DNA of 24,973 nucleotides from JACPLA01 sp035291905 (GTDB taxonomy: Bacteria; Bacteroidota; Ignavibacteria; UBA10030), in NCBI GenBank assembly GCA_035291905.1, contig DATDRF010000240.1, positions 1-24,973 of the forward strand, written 5' to 3'. A model generated the notes under the pieces. The model was not told the DNA's origin. It did not search any database and saw only the letters and a program-made list of their open reading frames with translations. This document shows, in pieces, positions 9,601-24,600 of the stretch. The translations under genes and the position numbers were made by a program. The first letter of the stretch is position 1, and each line of letters opens with the position of its first letter.

Positions 9601-12600
9601 CGGCCAGCGTGCACACCTCGCGGCAATCGATATCAAAACAGGGGAGATCCGACGGCTTGAAGACATTCGGGGCCCTGCCCTGTTCTATGTCTGCTCACTC
9701 GCGTTCGACCCGGATACCAGGACGCTTTTCTTTACGACTGACAACAACGAATGGCGGGATATTCATGCACTCGACCTTCGCACGGGCAAAACCCGCTTGA
9801 TCATGAAAGACTTCCGCGCAGGCGATCTTGCGTTTTGCAGGTCGGACAGATCTCTTTGGGCCATGAGACATCTGAACGGGATCTCGACGCTTGTGAAAAT
9901 TCCCTATCCCTACACGGATTGGAAGCAACTCTCTTCGTTCGAATACGGAAAGGACTTGTTCGATATCGATGTCTCTCCCGACGGGAAATATGTGACGGGA
10001 GCCCTCGTGGAAGTCAGCGGACAACAGCTCCTGATCCGGATGGAAGCCGAAAGACTCTTGAACGGCGACAAGACGTACGAGGTGCTTTTTGATTTCGAAA
10101 ACAGCACGCCGGCGAATTTCACGTACACGAGCGACGGACGCTTCCTCTTTGGGACTTCGTACTATACGGGCGTGTCCAATATTGTTCGGTACGATTTTAA
10201 GGCAAAGGATATGAGTTTTGTTTCGAACACCGAAGCGGGGCTCTTCCGCGTTGTTCCGTTCTCCCAGGATTCCCTTCTTGCCTTCCATTTCACAGGAAAG
10301 GGGTTCGAGCCTGTTCTGCTCGCAAATCAAACCGTCTCCAACGTCAATGCAATTCGCTATTTTGGGCAGGAGGTCTTTGATCGACATCCGGTGCTTCGGT
10401 CGTGGGCATTGAAACCTCCCTCCCCCGCAAGCATCAACATCGACTCTCTGACCGTATCAAGGGAAGAGTATGGCGGGTTCAGCGCCATGGGCCTTGGCTC
10501 GCTGTATCCGATCGTCGAAGGGTTCAAAGAATTCCCCGCATACGGTTTTCGAATGAATCTCTCCGATCCGATCCTGCTGCACAACATTGACATGACGGCC
10601 TCGTACTCGCCGAACCGGCTCCTGCCGGAGAACCAGCGCCTCCATGCGGCCTTCAACTACAAGATCTGGAATTGGAAATTCAGCGGAACCTATAATGGGG
10701 CCGACTTCTACGACCTGTTCGGCCCGACCAAGACCAGCAGAAAAGGGTATTCCCTTTCTGTTCAGTACAAAGACTTCATCATTTTTGACGAGCCGGAGAT
10801 TTTTGAGTACCAGCTGAAGCTGGCCGGATACGCCGGCCTTGAGAGGCTGCCGGAGTTCCAGAATGTTTCGACCTCCTTCGACCGCTTCTACTCATTCAAC
10901 GGAAAACTTATCTATCATAACGTGGCAAAATCTCTCGGGGCTGTGGACGATGAGACCGGTTTTCTGTGGAACGTTGTTTCTCACACCAATCTCGTCAACA
11001 AAAAATGGTTCCCCCGTTTCAGCTCGGATGCATCGTACGGCTTTCTCCTTCCGATCAACCATTCAAGCATCTGGCTTCGTGCGTCCGGGGGATATTCGGC
11101 CGGCAACCGCTCTGAGCCATTTGCGAACTTCTACTTCGGCGGATTTGGCAACAACTGGGTTGATATCGGCGAGATCAGAAGATACCGCGAAGCAGAGAGT
11201 TTTCCCGGCCTGGAGATCAACGAAGTCGGCGGCACCAACTATGCCAAGGCAATGGTTGAATGGGAACTGCCCCCGATCCGGTTCCGAAGCTTCGGCGTTC
11301 AGTCGCTTTATTGTAATTGGAGCCGGATTGCATTCTTTTCGTCACTTCTTTCCATTAATCTCGACGATGCAGCTTCACGACGATCGGCGGCCATGGCGGG
11401 GGGACAGATCGATTTTCGACTCGTCATTTTTTCCTCATTTGAGTCAACGCTCTCTTTCGGTTATGCGTTAGCTGCCGAAAGGAACCGGCGTTCCTCCGAC
11501 GAATTCATGATTTCCCTGAAGATCCTGAAATGAAATCGATAGCGCCAATTCTTATCAGTCTGCTTCCCGTTTTCATTTTCCTGGCAAGCCTCATCGTGCT
11601 GGACAGCTACAAACTCGTGAAGCGGATCTCCGTGGTCTACGCCATTCTCTACGGTTGTGCCACCGCGGGTGTTTCGTTCCTCTTGAACACGATGGTGATT
11701 CAGAAATCGGGGCTCGACTTTACGATCTATGCGCGATATATCGCGCCCATTGTCGAGGAGATTCTGAAAACGACCTACCTCGTGTATCTGATCAAGAAGA
11801 AGAAGGTCGGTTTCATGGTCGACGCAACGATCTATGGCTTTGCTGTCGGGGCAGGTTTCTCGTTCGTTGAGAATGTTTATTATCTCACGTCACTTCCCGA
11901 TGCGAGCCTCTTTCTCTGGGTGGTGCGAGGATTCGGGACAGCAGTGATGCATGGCGGGACGACCGCCATCGTGGGGATTCTTGCGAAAAATATCTCGGAC
12001 TTCCGCGCCACGGACGACCTCCGCAACTTCGGCAAGGGACTGGCTCTCGCCGTGATCATTCATTCGTACTTCAACCATTTCTTTCTCCACCCGTTGTTCT
12101 CTCCGCTCACGATCATCATCGGCCTTCCCTTGACACTCATGTATGTCTTTCAGAAGAGTGAACGTGTCACCAGGGATTGGCTGGGAGTGGGGTTTGACAC
12201 TGATGTCGATTTGTTGCAGACCCTTACGGCGGGAGATCTTCCCCACACAAAGATCGGGACCTATCTCAAGACGCTTCAAAGCCGTTTTCGCGGGGAGGTC
12301 ATTGCAGACATGATTTGTTACCTGCAGATCTACCTGGAACTCTCGATACGCGCAAAAGGGGTCTTGTTGATGCGTGAGGCAGGATTTGACCCGACACCCG
12401 AGGCGGACACCAAGGAGAAATTCGCCGAGCTGATGTTCCTGGAACAGAGCATCGGCCGGACCGGCAAGCTGGCACTTCACCCGTTTCTCCATATCAGCGG
12501 AAGAAACCTGTGGCAGTTGAATATGCTTCAGCGAGGATAGTATGGATTCCTCCGATCCCCTCCCCGAGATACTGACCGCGCGCCTTGATGATCTTGCCCG

Positions 12601-15600
12601 CGACAGCACCAGCGGTGCCACGCCTCTCGCACAAAAGGCCGCATCGATTCTCCTGCTGGCAATCGATCCCCAGCTTGAAATAGCTGAAGCCGCCCTGCCG
12701 GCCCTGTTGATCGACCTTACCCACGCAATCATACGAACTCAGCCGACCATGGCCCCGATGTTGAATCTCGGAAACCGGATCCTGCAATCCATGCATCAGC
12801 CGGTTCCCGGAACAGAACTTCGGGCCAGAATTCGCGGCCTCGCAGGGGCGATCATCAATCAACTCGATACGTCGAACGCTCGTATCGCCCTCCACGCACA
12901 GGGATTGTTTCAGGACGGCACCATCATTCTCACGCACTCCAACAGTACCGCTGTCAGGAAGAGCCTCCTTCAGGCCAAAGAGTCTGGGAAGGACTTCTCT
13001 GTCTTCTGCGCGGAGTCGCGGCCGATGAGAGAGGGCGTCGAGCTCGCCCGGGAACTTGCCAAACACGGCATTCTGACAACGCTCATCGCCGATGCTGCAA
13101 TGGCCTCCATGCTACCCGAAGTCAATCTTGTCATTGTGGGAGCAGATTCCGTGTCGCTACGAGGGCTCGTCAACAAGGTGGGAACATGCGGCCTCGCGCT
13201 CAGCGCACACGCGCAGGGGATACCGTTGTACGTGTTGTGCGGGAGCGAAAAGTTCATACCTGCGGCTTTTGTCGTGATCGAGAAGAACAAGCCGGCAGAA
13301 GAGCTTCTGCCGGAACCGGCTGCCAACGTTGCCGTCCGAAATGTCTACTTTGACACCACGCCGCTGGATCGGATCACAGGTGTGATTTCAGAGGAGGGGA
13401 TACTTCGCGTCGCGGAAATCCGGAAAACGCTCTCCACGCTTGAAACGAGCTTTGCCATCAGACCCGAACTGCTCGGCCCCCCTTTCACGTCTCGTTAAGC
13501 GGTCCCTTTCAGCTCCGAATAAGATATTGCAGCTTCACGAAGAACTGTCTTTGCGTCTGGATGAAGTTGTTCCGGCGGGAATCGTCGAAATCCCTCCCGT
13601 CATACGTCGATCCCGCATAGAAGATCGTGAACGGATTGAGTTTGTAGCTGAGAAGGGGATAGACATTCACCGACCGGCCGAAATGGTTGTATTCCGTGAT
13701 AAGGCGGAGAAACAGCTCGCGGCTGAATACGGAAGGATGTCCAGAGCGGTAAACGATTCGATATCCCTGATTCCAACGAGTCTTCCGCCCGCGCATGTAG
13801 AACAGGGATTATCCCGGTCGAACGGCGTCCACGAATAGATGTACCGGCTTTCACGAGGATAATTTCTCCCGAAAAGCAACACCCACTCCTGGATCGGCTT
13901 CGCGGGAAACCGTATGCTTTTCAGTGGAATTGCCATTTCAGCCGTCCAGCCCGAATCGCTGATCGAGGCGGCCGATTCCCATACCGTATCGAAACTGTCG
14001 TCCTCATTATTCCCCTGCCGCAGAATGTCCCCCTGAATTCCGTGCGGGTTGACGAAGAACTCATACGTCCGCTGGTAGTCCCCATAGGTGTCAAACACGG
14101 CGATCGCAAAATCGTCGGCATACAGCCGGTCCCTATCGGAGATGTTTGCGCGAATCTCTTCGGGATTTGTATCGTAAAATCTGAATCCGACATAGAAGTA
14201 CTCTGAATTGTAGAGTGCTGTCGCATATGATCGCTGTCGCGGCGTGGTATTGTCGCCAGGCTGAATTTCGTAGTTCAGTTGCACATAATGGCCTGATTGC
14301 CAGAGAGGATCACTCAGGTTTCCGCGAAGCTCAATATTGCGGTCGACGCGCTGAGCGGTAAGACTGAATTTTTCGAGATTGGGAGCCTGGTTGGATTGGG
14401 CAGCAACAACAAACGGAAGAAGAAGGAACAGAGACAGCAGACGCAAAAATCTCATGAAGCCTCCTTGGTGAACCTGAACGTGAACCTTTTTGTTTACATG
14501 ATTCCGGCCCAAAAGTTGCATTCTTGCCGTTTTTCCTACAACATTCGGTCCCTATGAAGAGTCCCAGTGTAAACGACCTCCTCAAGCGCCTCCGATCTCT
14601 CGGCAGCAGGCGAAATATTGAAGGAATGGCCCGATTCGGGATCACAAGCAAGAAGGTCTTCGGCGTAGGAGCCGTGCCGCTCCGGAAGATGGCGCGGAAA
14701 GTCGGCAGGAACCATGTACTTGCAGCTCAACTGTGGAAATCAGGCTATCTGGAGGCACGCGCCCTGGCAAGCCTCATCGATGACCCCTCGGAAGTCACTC
14801 CTTCACAGATGGACCGTTGGGTGAAGGACTTTGACAACTGGGCGGTGTGTGACGCATGTTGCGGCGTTTTGTTCGACAAGACCCCGTATGCGGTCGGGAA
14901 AGCAGTCAAATGGTGCAGGGACAAGAGAGAGTTTGTCCGCCGGGCCGGTTTCGTCATGATGGCGACACTCGCTGTACACAACAAGAAAGCTCCGGATGAG
15001 ATCTTCGAAAGATTCTTTCCGCATCTCAAGCGCGGTGCCACAGACGAAAGGAACTTTGTCAAGAAGGCGGTCAATTGGGCCGTGCGCCAGATCGGAAAAC
15101 GAAATGCTGCTCTCAACAGAAAGGCCATTCGACTTGCGAAGGAGATCCATGCGCTTGGCACAACATCCGCCCGCTGGATTGCATCGGATGCATTGAGGGA
15201 ACTGACGAGTCCCGCGGTGAAGAAGCGGCTTGGGCCCTAGGGTCCGACATCAACTCGGTTCGTCGGGAGCTCAGCTCCCGACGAACATAGCGGATGTCGG
15301 ACTTCTGATTCGGATCCCCTTGCCTCGCAAGAGGAAAACCCTTAGAATCCAACTTTCCATCCATTACTCTTTTGGAGCATATAATGAAGAAATTCTTCCT
15401 TCTGCTGTTCGCAACGGCAACCGCACTGGCGCAAACGCCGACCATACATTACAAGCTTGGGATGTCCCAACCGTGGACCCATCTGTTTGAAGTTGAAGTT
15501 TCCTATTCCGGCCTTCCCCGCTCCGGCGAGACGTTCGATCTTCTTCTTCCCGTCTGGAGAAGCGGACGGTACGTCGTTTTCGATTTTGCCGGCGACGTGC

Positions 15601-18600
15601 AGGAATTCTCAGCCCAGGATGGAAAGGGATCTCCGCTTGGTTGGGAAAAGACCGACAAGATGACCTGGCGAATTCGGAAGGGCTCTTCAACCACGGTAAC
15701 AGCAACGTATAAGGTATACGCCAATGAAGTCAACCAGCGCACGAAGGAAATGAATGACCAGGGCGCGTTCCTCGACGGGTCCGCCGTGTTCATGTATGCC
15801 GACAAATACCGAGGCCTCCCATTGACCCTGACCGTCACACCGTACCGCGACTGGCACGTCACCACGGGCCTTGAGAATGCAAAAGGGACGAAGAACACTC
15901 TTACGTCGCCGACGTACGATTATCTCATCGATTGCCCGCTCTTTGTCGGAAACCAGCTCGATGTCGAATTCGAAGCCGGCGGGAAGCCTCACGTTCTGAG
16001 CGTTTTAGGCGAGGGAAACTACGACACGAAGATAATGGTAAAAGACATCACAAAGCTGGTAGAAGCCAATAAAGAGTTATGGGGAAGCTTGCCATACCAG
16101 CGATATGTCTTCATGCTGCATGTTTCACCGCGGCACGGAGGAGGAACCGAGCATATCAATTCGACCGCCATGGGAACGAGGCCCTGGGGTTTTACGAATA
16201 CGAATTCGTACAATGGGTTTCTCGGCCTCGTTTCACACGAGTACTTTCACACCTGGAACGTGAAGCAGATCCGGCCAAAGGGAATCAGTCCCTATGACTG
16301 GACAAAAGAGAACTACACCAAGGAGCTTTGGGTTTCCGAAGGGACGACCTCATATTACACCTCCCGGATGATGATGCGCGCGGGGCTCTCGACCCCGGCA
16401 CGATACGTCGATCAGCTCCCCGGCCAGATCCAGGGAGACCGGCAAAAGCCCGGGAATAAACTCCAGTCGGCCACTGAATCGAGCTTCGATGCCTGGATCA
16501 AGTACTGGAAGCAAAATGAACAGGCCTTCAATGCCGAAACGGATTATTATGATCGCGGTTCGGACATCAGTCTCTTCCTCGATCTCGAGATCCGCAATCG
16601 ATCCAATAACAAAGCGTCGCTCGACAACGTGATGAAAGCCATGTATGAGCGGTTCCCATGGAACGGAACCGGTTTCACAGTCGATGATTTCCGAAAGGTT
16701 TGCGACGAATTTGCAGGGAGCAGTTTAAAGCAGTTCTTCGACGAACATGTATACGGAACGAAGCCATTGGAATGGGAAAAAGTTCTCCTCTATGCCGGTC
16801 TTGAAGCAAAGTCAAAAACCGAGCAGAAGGCCTGGTTTGGGGCGTTTATCGGGGGCGAACCGCCGCGCATCCGGTGGCAAGTCGCAGCGGGATCGCCGGC
16901 CTACATTGCGGGGCTCGACCTCAACGACGAGATCATTGCCCTGAACGGTTACCGCGTCAGTGCCAATGACTTCAACACGCGCATCGGCGAAATGAAGGCC
17001 GGCGATGTAGTGAAGCTGACTGTCATGCGCAGTGACCAACTGAGGGAATTCAACGTCACACTGGTCAACAATCCCGTCCCCGGCTACACCGTCACAAAAG
17101 TCAGCGATCCCACCGATCTGCAGAAGGCGATCTATGAATCGTGGGTCATGACGAAATGGGAGGACGGCAAATAGTTTCGAGTTTTGGGTTCCAGGTTACG
17201 AGTTGGATTCCCGCGAAGGCAGGAAAGCGGAACGGGTTTCGAATTCAGTTCAGGATCTCACTATGAAAAGAACCATCTTCGCCCTATCAATATTCTGTCT
17301 CTCCGGAGCAACCCTTCACAGCCAGCATCTGCCCGGGGGAACATACCGACCTAATAGAGAGCGTTCGTATGATATTCTCCACTATAAGGCTGACCTGACG
17401 ATCGATTGGTCGAAAAAGCAGATCATCGGCGCTGCCACAATTCGTCTCCATCCTCTTGCCACCGCGTCCTCCATCGAGCTGGATGCCTATTGGCTCAAGA
17501 TATCGGAAGCGAAAGACCTCAGGAGCGGGAAATCCCTGCGTTTCTCTTCAACCGATATGGTGCTGAATATCGAATTGGGACGGACACTTCAGCCAACCGA
17601 TACAATTTCGATCATGATAGGCTACACGGCCCAGCCCACGGCAGGATTGTATTTTGTCGACGAGGGCCCCAACACGGGCAATAGGCCGGCAATCTTCACT
17701 TACGGAGAAGGGGGTATTCACGCCAACTGGCTCCCGATCTACAACGAGAATAACGACAAGTTCTCAACTGAAATGTTTGTGACAGTCGAAAAGCCTCATA
17801 CCGCAATCTCGAACGGAAAGCTTCTTGAGACAAAAGAGAATGCGAATGGGACAAGGACATTTCACTGGTATCAGTCACTTCCGCATTCGAACTATTTGAT
17901 CGCACTTTTTGTGGGAGACTATGTGTCGGTGCCCCTGCGTCCGGCATTCGGCTCCATTCCTCTGTCGGTCTGGGTGCATGCCGGGCAGGAAGATCAGGCC
18001 CGGTCAGTCTTTGCCAGAACCCCGGAAATGGTCGAATTCTACTCCAGGCGGTTCAACTTCAGATATCCATGGGACAAATACGATCAGATTTCGGCGTTCG
18101 ATTACGCGATCGGTGCAATGGAGAATACCACCATCACCGGACACAATGACAAGATCCTGCGAAAACCCGATCAGCTTGAAGAGTTCAACCCCGATTTTGA
18201 GAACTACAACGCAAATTTCACGGCAGAAGCAATCATCTCGCACGAACTCGGCCATCATTGGTTCGGCGATAACACGACATGCAGGACTCTTGCCAATCTC
18301 TGGATGAACGAGAGCTTTGCTTCATACATGATGATGCTGTGGGATGAACACCGGTTGGGAAGAGACTATCTGCAGTCCCAGACGCAATTTGCCCTTCAGG
18401 CATACTTGAGTTACGTGGCCAGGTCTCACATCATCCGGCCGCTGGAGTACCGCTCCTTTGATTCACGTGACGAGATCTACAACACGGAGACCACGTATCA
18501 GAAGGGCGCCATTGTTCTCCATATGCTTCGCAGGGTACTTGGAGATCAGGAATTCTTCAAGGGCCTTGGGTACTTCCAAAACAAGTATCAATTCTCCAGT

Positions 18601-21600
18601 GTTGAAAGCAGCGATCTGCTCACTGCATTCGAAGAGTCGACAGGGAAGAACTTGACCTGGTTTTTCGACCAATGGATATGGGGAGGAGGGCATCCGGTAT
18701 TTGAGGTTCACTCCGCATATGTGCCGGCAAGAAAGAAGCTTGAGGTGAAAGTCGAGCAGGTACAGCCGCTCGTGGAGGGTCAAGGAGTCTTTACGCTGCC
18801 CGTGGAGATCAGGATTGACTCGAAGGGAACAACGCACAAGCATGAGGTTTGGATTGAAGGTCAGTCCGAGCATTTTGTTTTCGATGTGGATTCGGCTCCC
18901 GATATGGTGAGTTTTGACGGGCGCGGAGACCTGGTTGCCGATATCCGGTTTGAAAAAACCCCCAAGGAGCTCGCATATCAGCTGAACAACGATGAACTGC
19001 CGGGAAGAATGGCAGCGCTTCGACAACTTACCAGTCGTTATCCATCGAATCCCTTGACCCTGAACGCCATTCGCTCCCTTCTTGCCTCCGGCGCCCATTG
19101 GACGCTCAAGGCAGAAGCCACGATGCTGTTGAGGAATCTCCATTCAAACGATGCCGTGTCGCTTCTGCTCTCTCAACTTTCCTCGAAAGACTACCATGAG
19201 CGCAAAGCTTCCGTGATTGCATTGGGATCTCTTTTCACCGAGGCTGCCCGCAAAGCGCTTCGGACGACAGTCGATTCGGAGAAGATCGATGACGTCTCGG
19301 CAACGGCTCTTGTTTCGCTGGCCAAAATTGATCCGACGCTTTCGCCCGAATACCTCCGATCGCAGCTTCAACGCAATTCATGGTACGATGTGAAGAGACT
19401 GGCAGCATTGAAGGCAATCGAGGTTCTGGCAGCAGAACATTCGGTTGATCAACCGGAGAGATTCGTACCGTTAGCGCGTGACTACGTCAACACGAAATAT
19501 AATTTCGAACTTCGCAGGCAGGCACTCAAAAGCTGGGCTGCGTGCGCACCGACCGATGGACAGTTGATCAACAAGCTCATTTCGACCGTGAAGAACGACA
19601 TTCTCGCCGTCCAAACCACGGCGATGGAGTTGCTTGGCGTGCTCAAGGATGCCCGTGCAATTCCGGTTCTTGAGGAGGCTGCCCGCAGAAGCGGAGATAT
19701 TGACGTGAGGAAAGCAGCAAGAGACGCGTTGGAGGAGGTACGGAAAGTCGAGTGATGAGTTGATTCTGGGTTACAGGTTTCAGGTCCCGTCTAACAGCGA
19801 CGGGATCCCCGCCCGACGCCGAGAATCGTGAAGGCTGTCAGCTCTCCCATCTTAAGAACCATTCTCACCCTTTTAATTCTTGTCATTCATCCCCGTCGCG
19901 GGCGGGCTTATCCCTCAAAAAATACTCTTCGTCGCATTTCTCCTTTGACACACCGACAGATTTCTTTACCTTTTTTGAGCGATCTCAGCGGACGCATGAT
20001 ACAGAGGAGGGGCTGTTGTCATGGCTCATAGACTCATCCTATTCTCCCTCATACCGGCACTACTTCCCACCGTTCTTCGTGCTCAAGTCGATTCCTTGAG
20101 TGCGAGAGACTCCCTCGTTGCTGCACCACCCGCCGCTCAGGTTTCGACAGGACGCATCAAAGTAAAGTTCCCGTGGTCCGTGCAGTCGTTTAACAAGGAT
20201 CTGATCTCCCGACTCCCATTTCGCGGCACCGAGAATTACCTTCCCCTTGCTGCCGGCGTTGTTTCCATCAACAATGAGCTTCACTTGCGCGGCAGCCGCT
20301 CAAATGAAGCCGGGTATTTCATCGATGGTGTTGACGTGACCAATCCGATGTACGGATCGAACGGCGTGGCTCTTATTCCCGAGGCAATCGAAATGCTGGA
20401 TGTTCACATCGGCCCGTACAGTGCGACAATGGGAAGCTACAACGGCGGAATCGTGATGAGCAGAATGAAGACCGGAGGAGATCGACTGAGCGCGTTTGTC
20501 GATATTCAATCGGATAAGTTCCGATCTCCGGGAAAAGAGTTTCTCAAGACCACGGTTCAAGGGTATGAGAATGTTGTGGGAACAATCGGCGGCCCGCTCC
20601 CGTGGTTAGGGATTCGGTTTTTCCTTGCTGGCCAGCGGACGACGTACGCCAACCGCCAGCCGATGTTCCTCGAACCGTTTCGGTACGAGAATCTCGTCGA
20701 TGACGGCCTTTGGCGTTATAGTAACGTAGGCAGACCGCTTCCCGGCCCCGTTGCGTTCAGCCGAAACTTCCTCCCGGGCAATCGGTCCGAGCGTTCCACA
20801 TTCCAGGGGAACGGAACGATCGAGCTCTATGGAATTTCCCTCTCAGCCATGGGAAGCTACGACGAGAATGAATACACCGTTGGATCCGAATGGCCTCTTG
20901 TGCTGACGAATTACTTCAATCAGTCGAAGAACATGATCAGCCGCACGAAGACGAAACTTGGAGCAGTTCGTGCAGAATACTCTCTCGGAGAAATCGTATC
21001 TGCAACGGTCTCATTCTCATTTTATGATCGGTATTCAAAGACATTCGATCCTGTTTTCAAGGATAACTGGCTTGCCTATGGTGACAGCGCCGCGAATGCG
21101 ACATACTTCAATACATCCAAGTGGCTGAACCGATACAATGGACCTGATCTCTACAGTACGATTTTCGCGTTTCGCTTCTATGCTCCCGGAGCTCCGAACA
21201 ACAAATACTCCAAGAACAGACAATCCCAAACCCGATGGGCGATCGACCTTGTTTCCCATCCCATTTCTTTTCTTGAGGTGAAAGCCGGTGGGAGTATTGA
21301 CTCGTGGACAATGCGATCATTCAACGTCGGCAATGTTTCCAATCTGCTTCGGTTTCTCGATCCAGATCAGAACGGTGTTCCTGATGCGGTTTACGCAAGC
21401 GAATACGAAAAGAGGATCCGCTATCTTGAGAGAGGCGGCATAACCAATTACGGATACACATTCCTCGGTCGTGAGTCGGATGGATACAAACTCGCTGGCA
21501 GTCCCGATGCGCTGCTGGATCCCCCATACGAACCGATCTTCACGTCAGCGTACGCTGAAGGGACTATCCGATCGGAGGGGGCTTACATTCAAGCAGGCAT

Positions 21601-24600
21601 TCGCTATGAGCGATTTGACCCGAAGCTCAAAACTGCCACCCTTGCTCCGAACAACTACGGTTTCTATAACATCATTAATTACAATGTTGCCTTGGGTATC
21701 ATGGACGAAAGCAAGATCAACCCGACCGATCCCGTTACCCTTCTCCTCCCCCGCATCAATCTGCAGTTCAGCCCGACAGACCGAACGACGTTCCACGCCG
21801 GGTATGGGCTCTTCGCCCAAATGCCCGCATTGAGTCCTCTTTATGTATCCAGCCATGGATTCAGCAGGGCGATCTCCGGGGGAGATCGTTCTCCGTATGG
21901 GGGGGAACTTGCCTTTGAAGTGAGACCGGAAAGGTCCAAGCTTTTCGAATTCGGCATAGAACAGGTGATAAGTCCCCTTGTTACGACCCGCGCAACTGCC
22001 TTCTACAAGGTTTTGAGCAACCAGATTCAAATGGCACGCTATTACGATCCCCAAGGAACAATCCTTTTTACGCAATACCGAAACGACGGGAACGGCCGAG
22101 CGAAGGGGATTGAGGTGGAATGCAATGTGACTTTTTCTTCGGGATTCTCTGCTCTCCTAACCTATGAGTACTCGATGGCAGAGGGACTCTCTTCGAACCC
22201 GAGGTCAAATCGAGTCCTTTTTTCCGACGAGACGTTCCCTCCTGTCCCAACGACGATGTACCCGTACGACTATCAGCAAAGTCATCGCGCAACCGCTCTT
22301 CTTCACGCCAGAACCAATGAAAACTTAGGGATTCTGTTGGGTGGGATTGAAGCGACGGCAATTCTCTCGGCACGCGGCGGACATCCTTATACGAAAGAAT
22401 ATGAGATTCAGAATCTCGGTGCGTCAAGCCCGTGGAATATTGGAGTTTACTCTATTCAGGACCCGCGATTCGTCTACCCTCTTGAGGCTCATAATTCATC
22501 CACAACTCCCATCTCCTTCAATCTCGACCTTCGGCTATCCAAATCATTCGACTCTGAAGTCGCTGCCGTCACCGTGTTCCTCGACATCCTCAATGTCCTC
22601 AATACAAAGAATATCTTGAATGTCTACCCAAAGACGGGAACTGCAAACGACGATTCGTGGCTTGCGAGTTCCTTTTCCGAGAACAACAGGCTATTGCCGA
22701 ATTATGAGAGTTTCTACCGCGACATCAACCTGGAGAATCGCTGGGCATATATGGGTGCAACGGGTTACGATTTGTACAGCCCGCCTCGTCGGATTCAGTT
22801 TGGCGTGAACGTCACATTGGGGAGTTCACAATGAGGACAATTGCTCTTCTTCTTGCCTCCCTTTCATGGACCGTGCTGGCCCAGCAGCAGGGACCCGAGA
22901 AATCAGTGCGTCAGCAACTCCCAAAAGGAACTGCGGGACTCAGCTGGCAGGTCCTCAACATCAACAATCTCTGGACCTGGCACAGGTCGGACGGCGAAGG
23001 AAATCATTCCCCTGGCGGAGAGGATGGTACGTCTTATCCCATGTTCACCGCTCGCTGTATCTATGAAGACAATCTCGTTTTCGGCGGAATCATGTACCTG
23101 GGCAACTGGCCGGAGAACGGAGGAATGAAGGCAGGTGTTCAACCGATTCGCGTGAACGGAGGGACATATCTGTCGAATCACGGAATGGTACAGGGGTGGG
23201 TAAGTGGAAGCGGTGCAACGGCGAACTACACAAACTCGACGAACGATCCGCGAGCTCGTATCTATCGCATTCGGCGTGACTACAGAGAGATGACCTCTTT
23301 TGAGCAGATCAAGGATGCCTCGATCTCCAATGAGCAGCTCTCGGCCGGGAGCGCCACAACCTGGATGATCGATGCAGTCATGGATCGATATGAAGCGGAT
23401 TGGAATGATTGGCCTGTGCAGTACGGAGCCCCTTTCATTGATCGCAACGGAAATGGTGTATATGATCCACCTCCTGCCTTCAGCTCCAGTTTCACGCTCG
23501 ACAGTCTCATGGCAGGGAATTACGACGAGCCCGGAATCGCTGCGAGCCCCATCGGCGTGCCCGCCGATCAGGTTCTGTACACCGTGTATCACAGCCTGGA
23601 CAGAACAAAGACCCTCGTGTTCGCCGGATCTGAACCCATAGGCCTGGAGGTTCAGAAGACCGTCTGGGGATACAAATCGGGAACCGAACTCCCCGACCAT
23701 TATTTCGTCCGGTACCGATTCATCAACAAGGGAGGCATCGATGTGACCTCCGGAATCAAGGGTTCATTCTATGTCGACAGCCTCTTTATCGGACAATGGT
23801 CGGATATCGACATCGGAAACGCCGGCGATGACCTCTATGCCTGTGACTCAACCCTGAGTCTTGGCTATGGATACAACGGAAATACGACAGACAATTCATA
23901 TCAACGCTTCTCACTTGCTCCCCCAAGCACAGGCTACACAATCTTGGGAGGTCCGCTTGTCCCGGCTCCCGGCGATTCAGGCCTTTTCGGGTTGCAGCAA
24001 GTCTATGATAGGAAAAACCTCCCCATGACCTCGTTCGCGCCCGAGAAAGCAGGCGACCCCTGGACCGATCCGCCGTACGCGGATTACGACAGAGGGTCGG
24101 GACGATGGTGGAAAATGCTACGAGGATTCCTCCCGTTGGGGACAATGTCGGACAGCGCTACACCGTACCCGGGCCCGCCGGGATATCCGCCGACGAAATT
24201 CCCTTTTGGGGGCGATCCCATTACGCAAACCGGCCATGTCGACGGACTCGGAACTAATTATTCTTATGCACCCGGCGATGTGCGCATTCTTGCATCCACG
24301 GGCCCCTCGCGACTTGCTCCCGGTGATACGGCAGAGCTTGTCGTAAGCGTTGCTGTTGGTCTGGGTGCCGACCGGCTCTCGAGCATCGCGATCATGAAGG
24401 CGAATATTGCAGTCGCGCGGAAAGCCTTTGAGGCATCGTTTGAGTTTGCGAGGGCCCCGGAAAAGCCGGCACTTGTTGTTACTCCGTCGAACCGTGAGAT
24501 AATTCTGGATTGGGGAGACAACGCCAAGAAGGTGGAGCGGACTGAAGCGACCATTTTTGCCGGGACCTATCGGTTTGAAGGATACAATGTTTACCAGCTG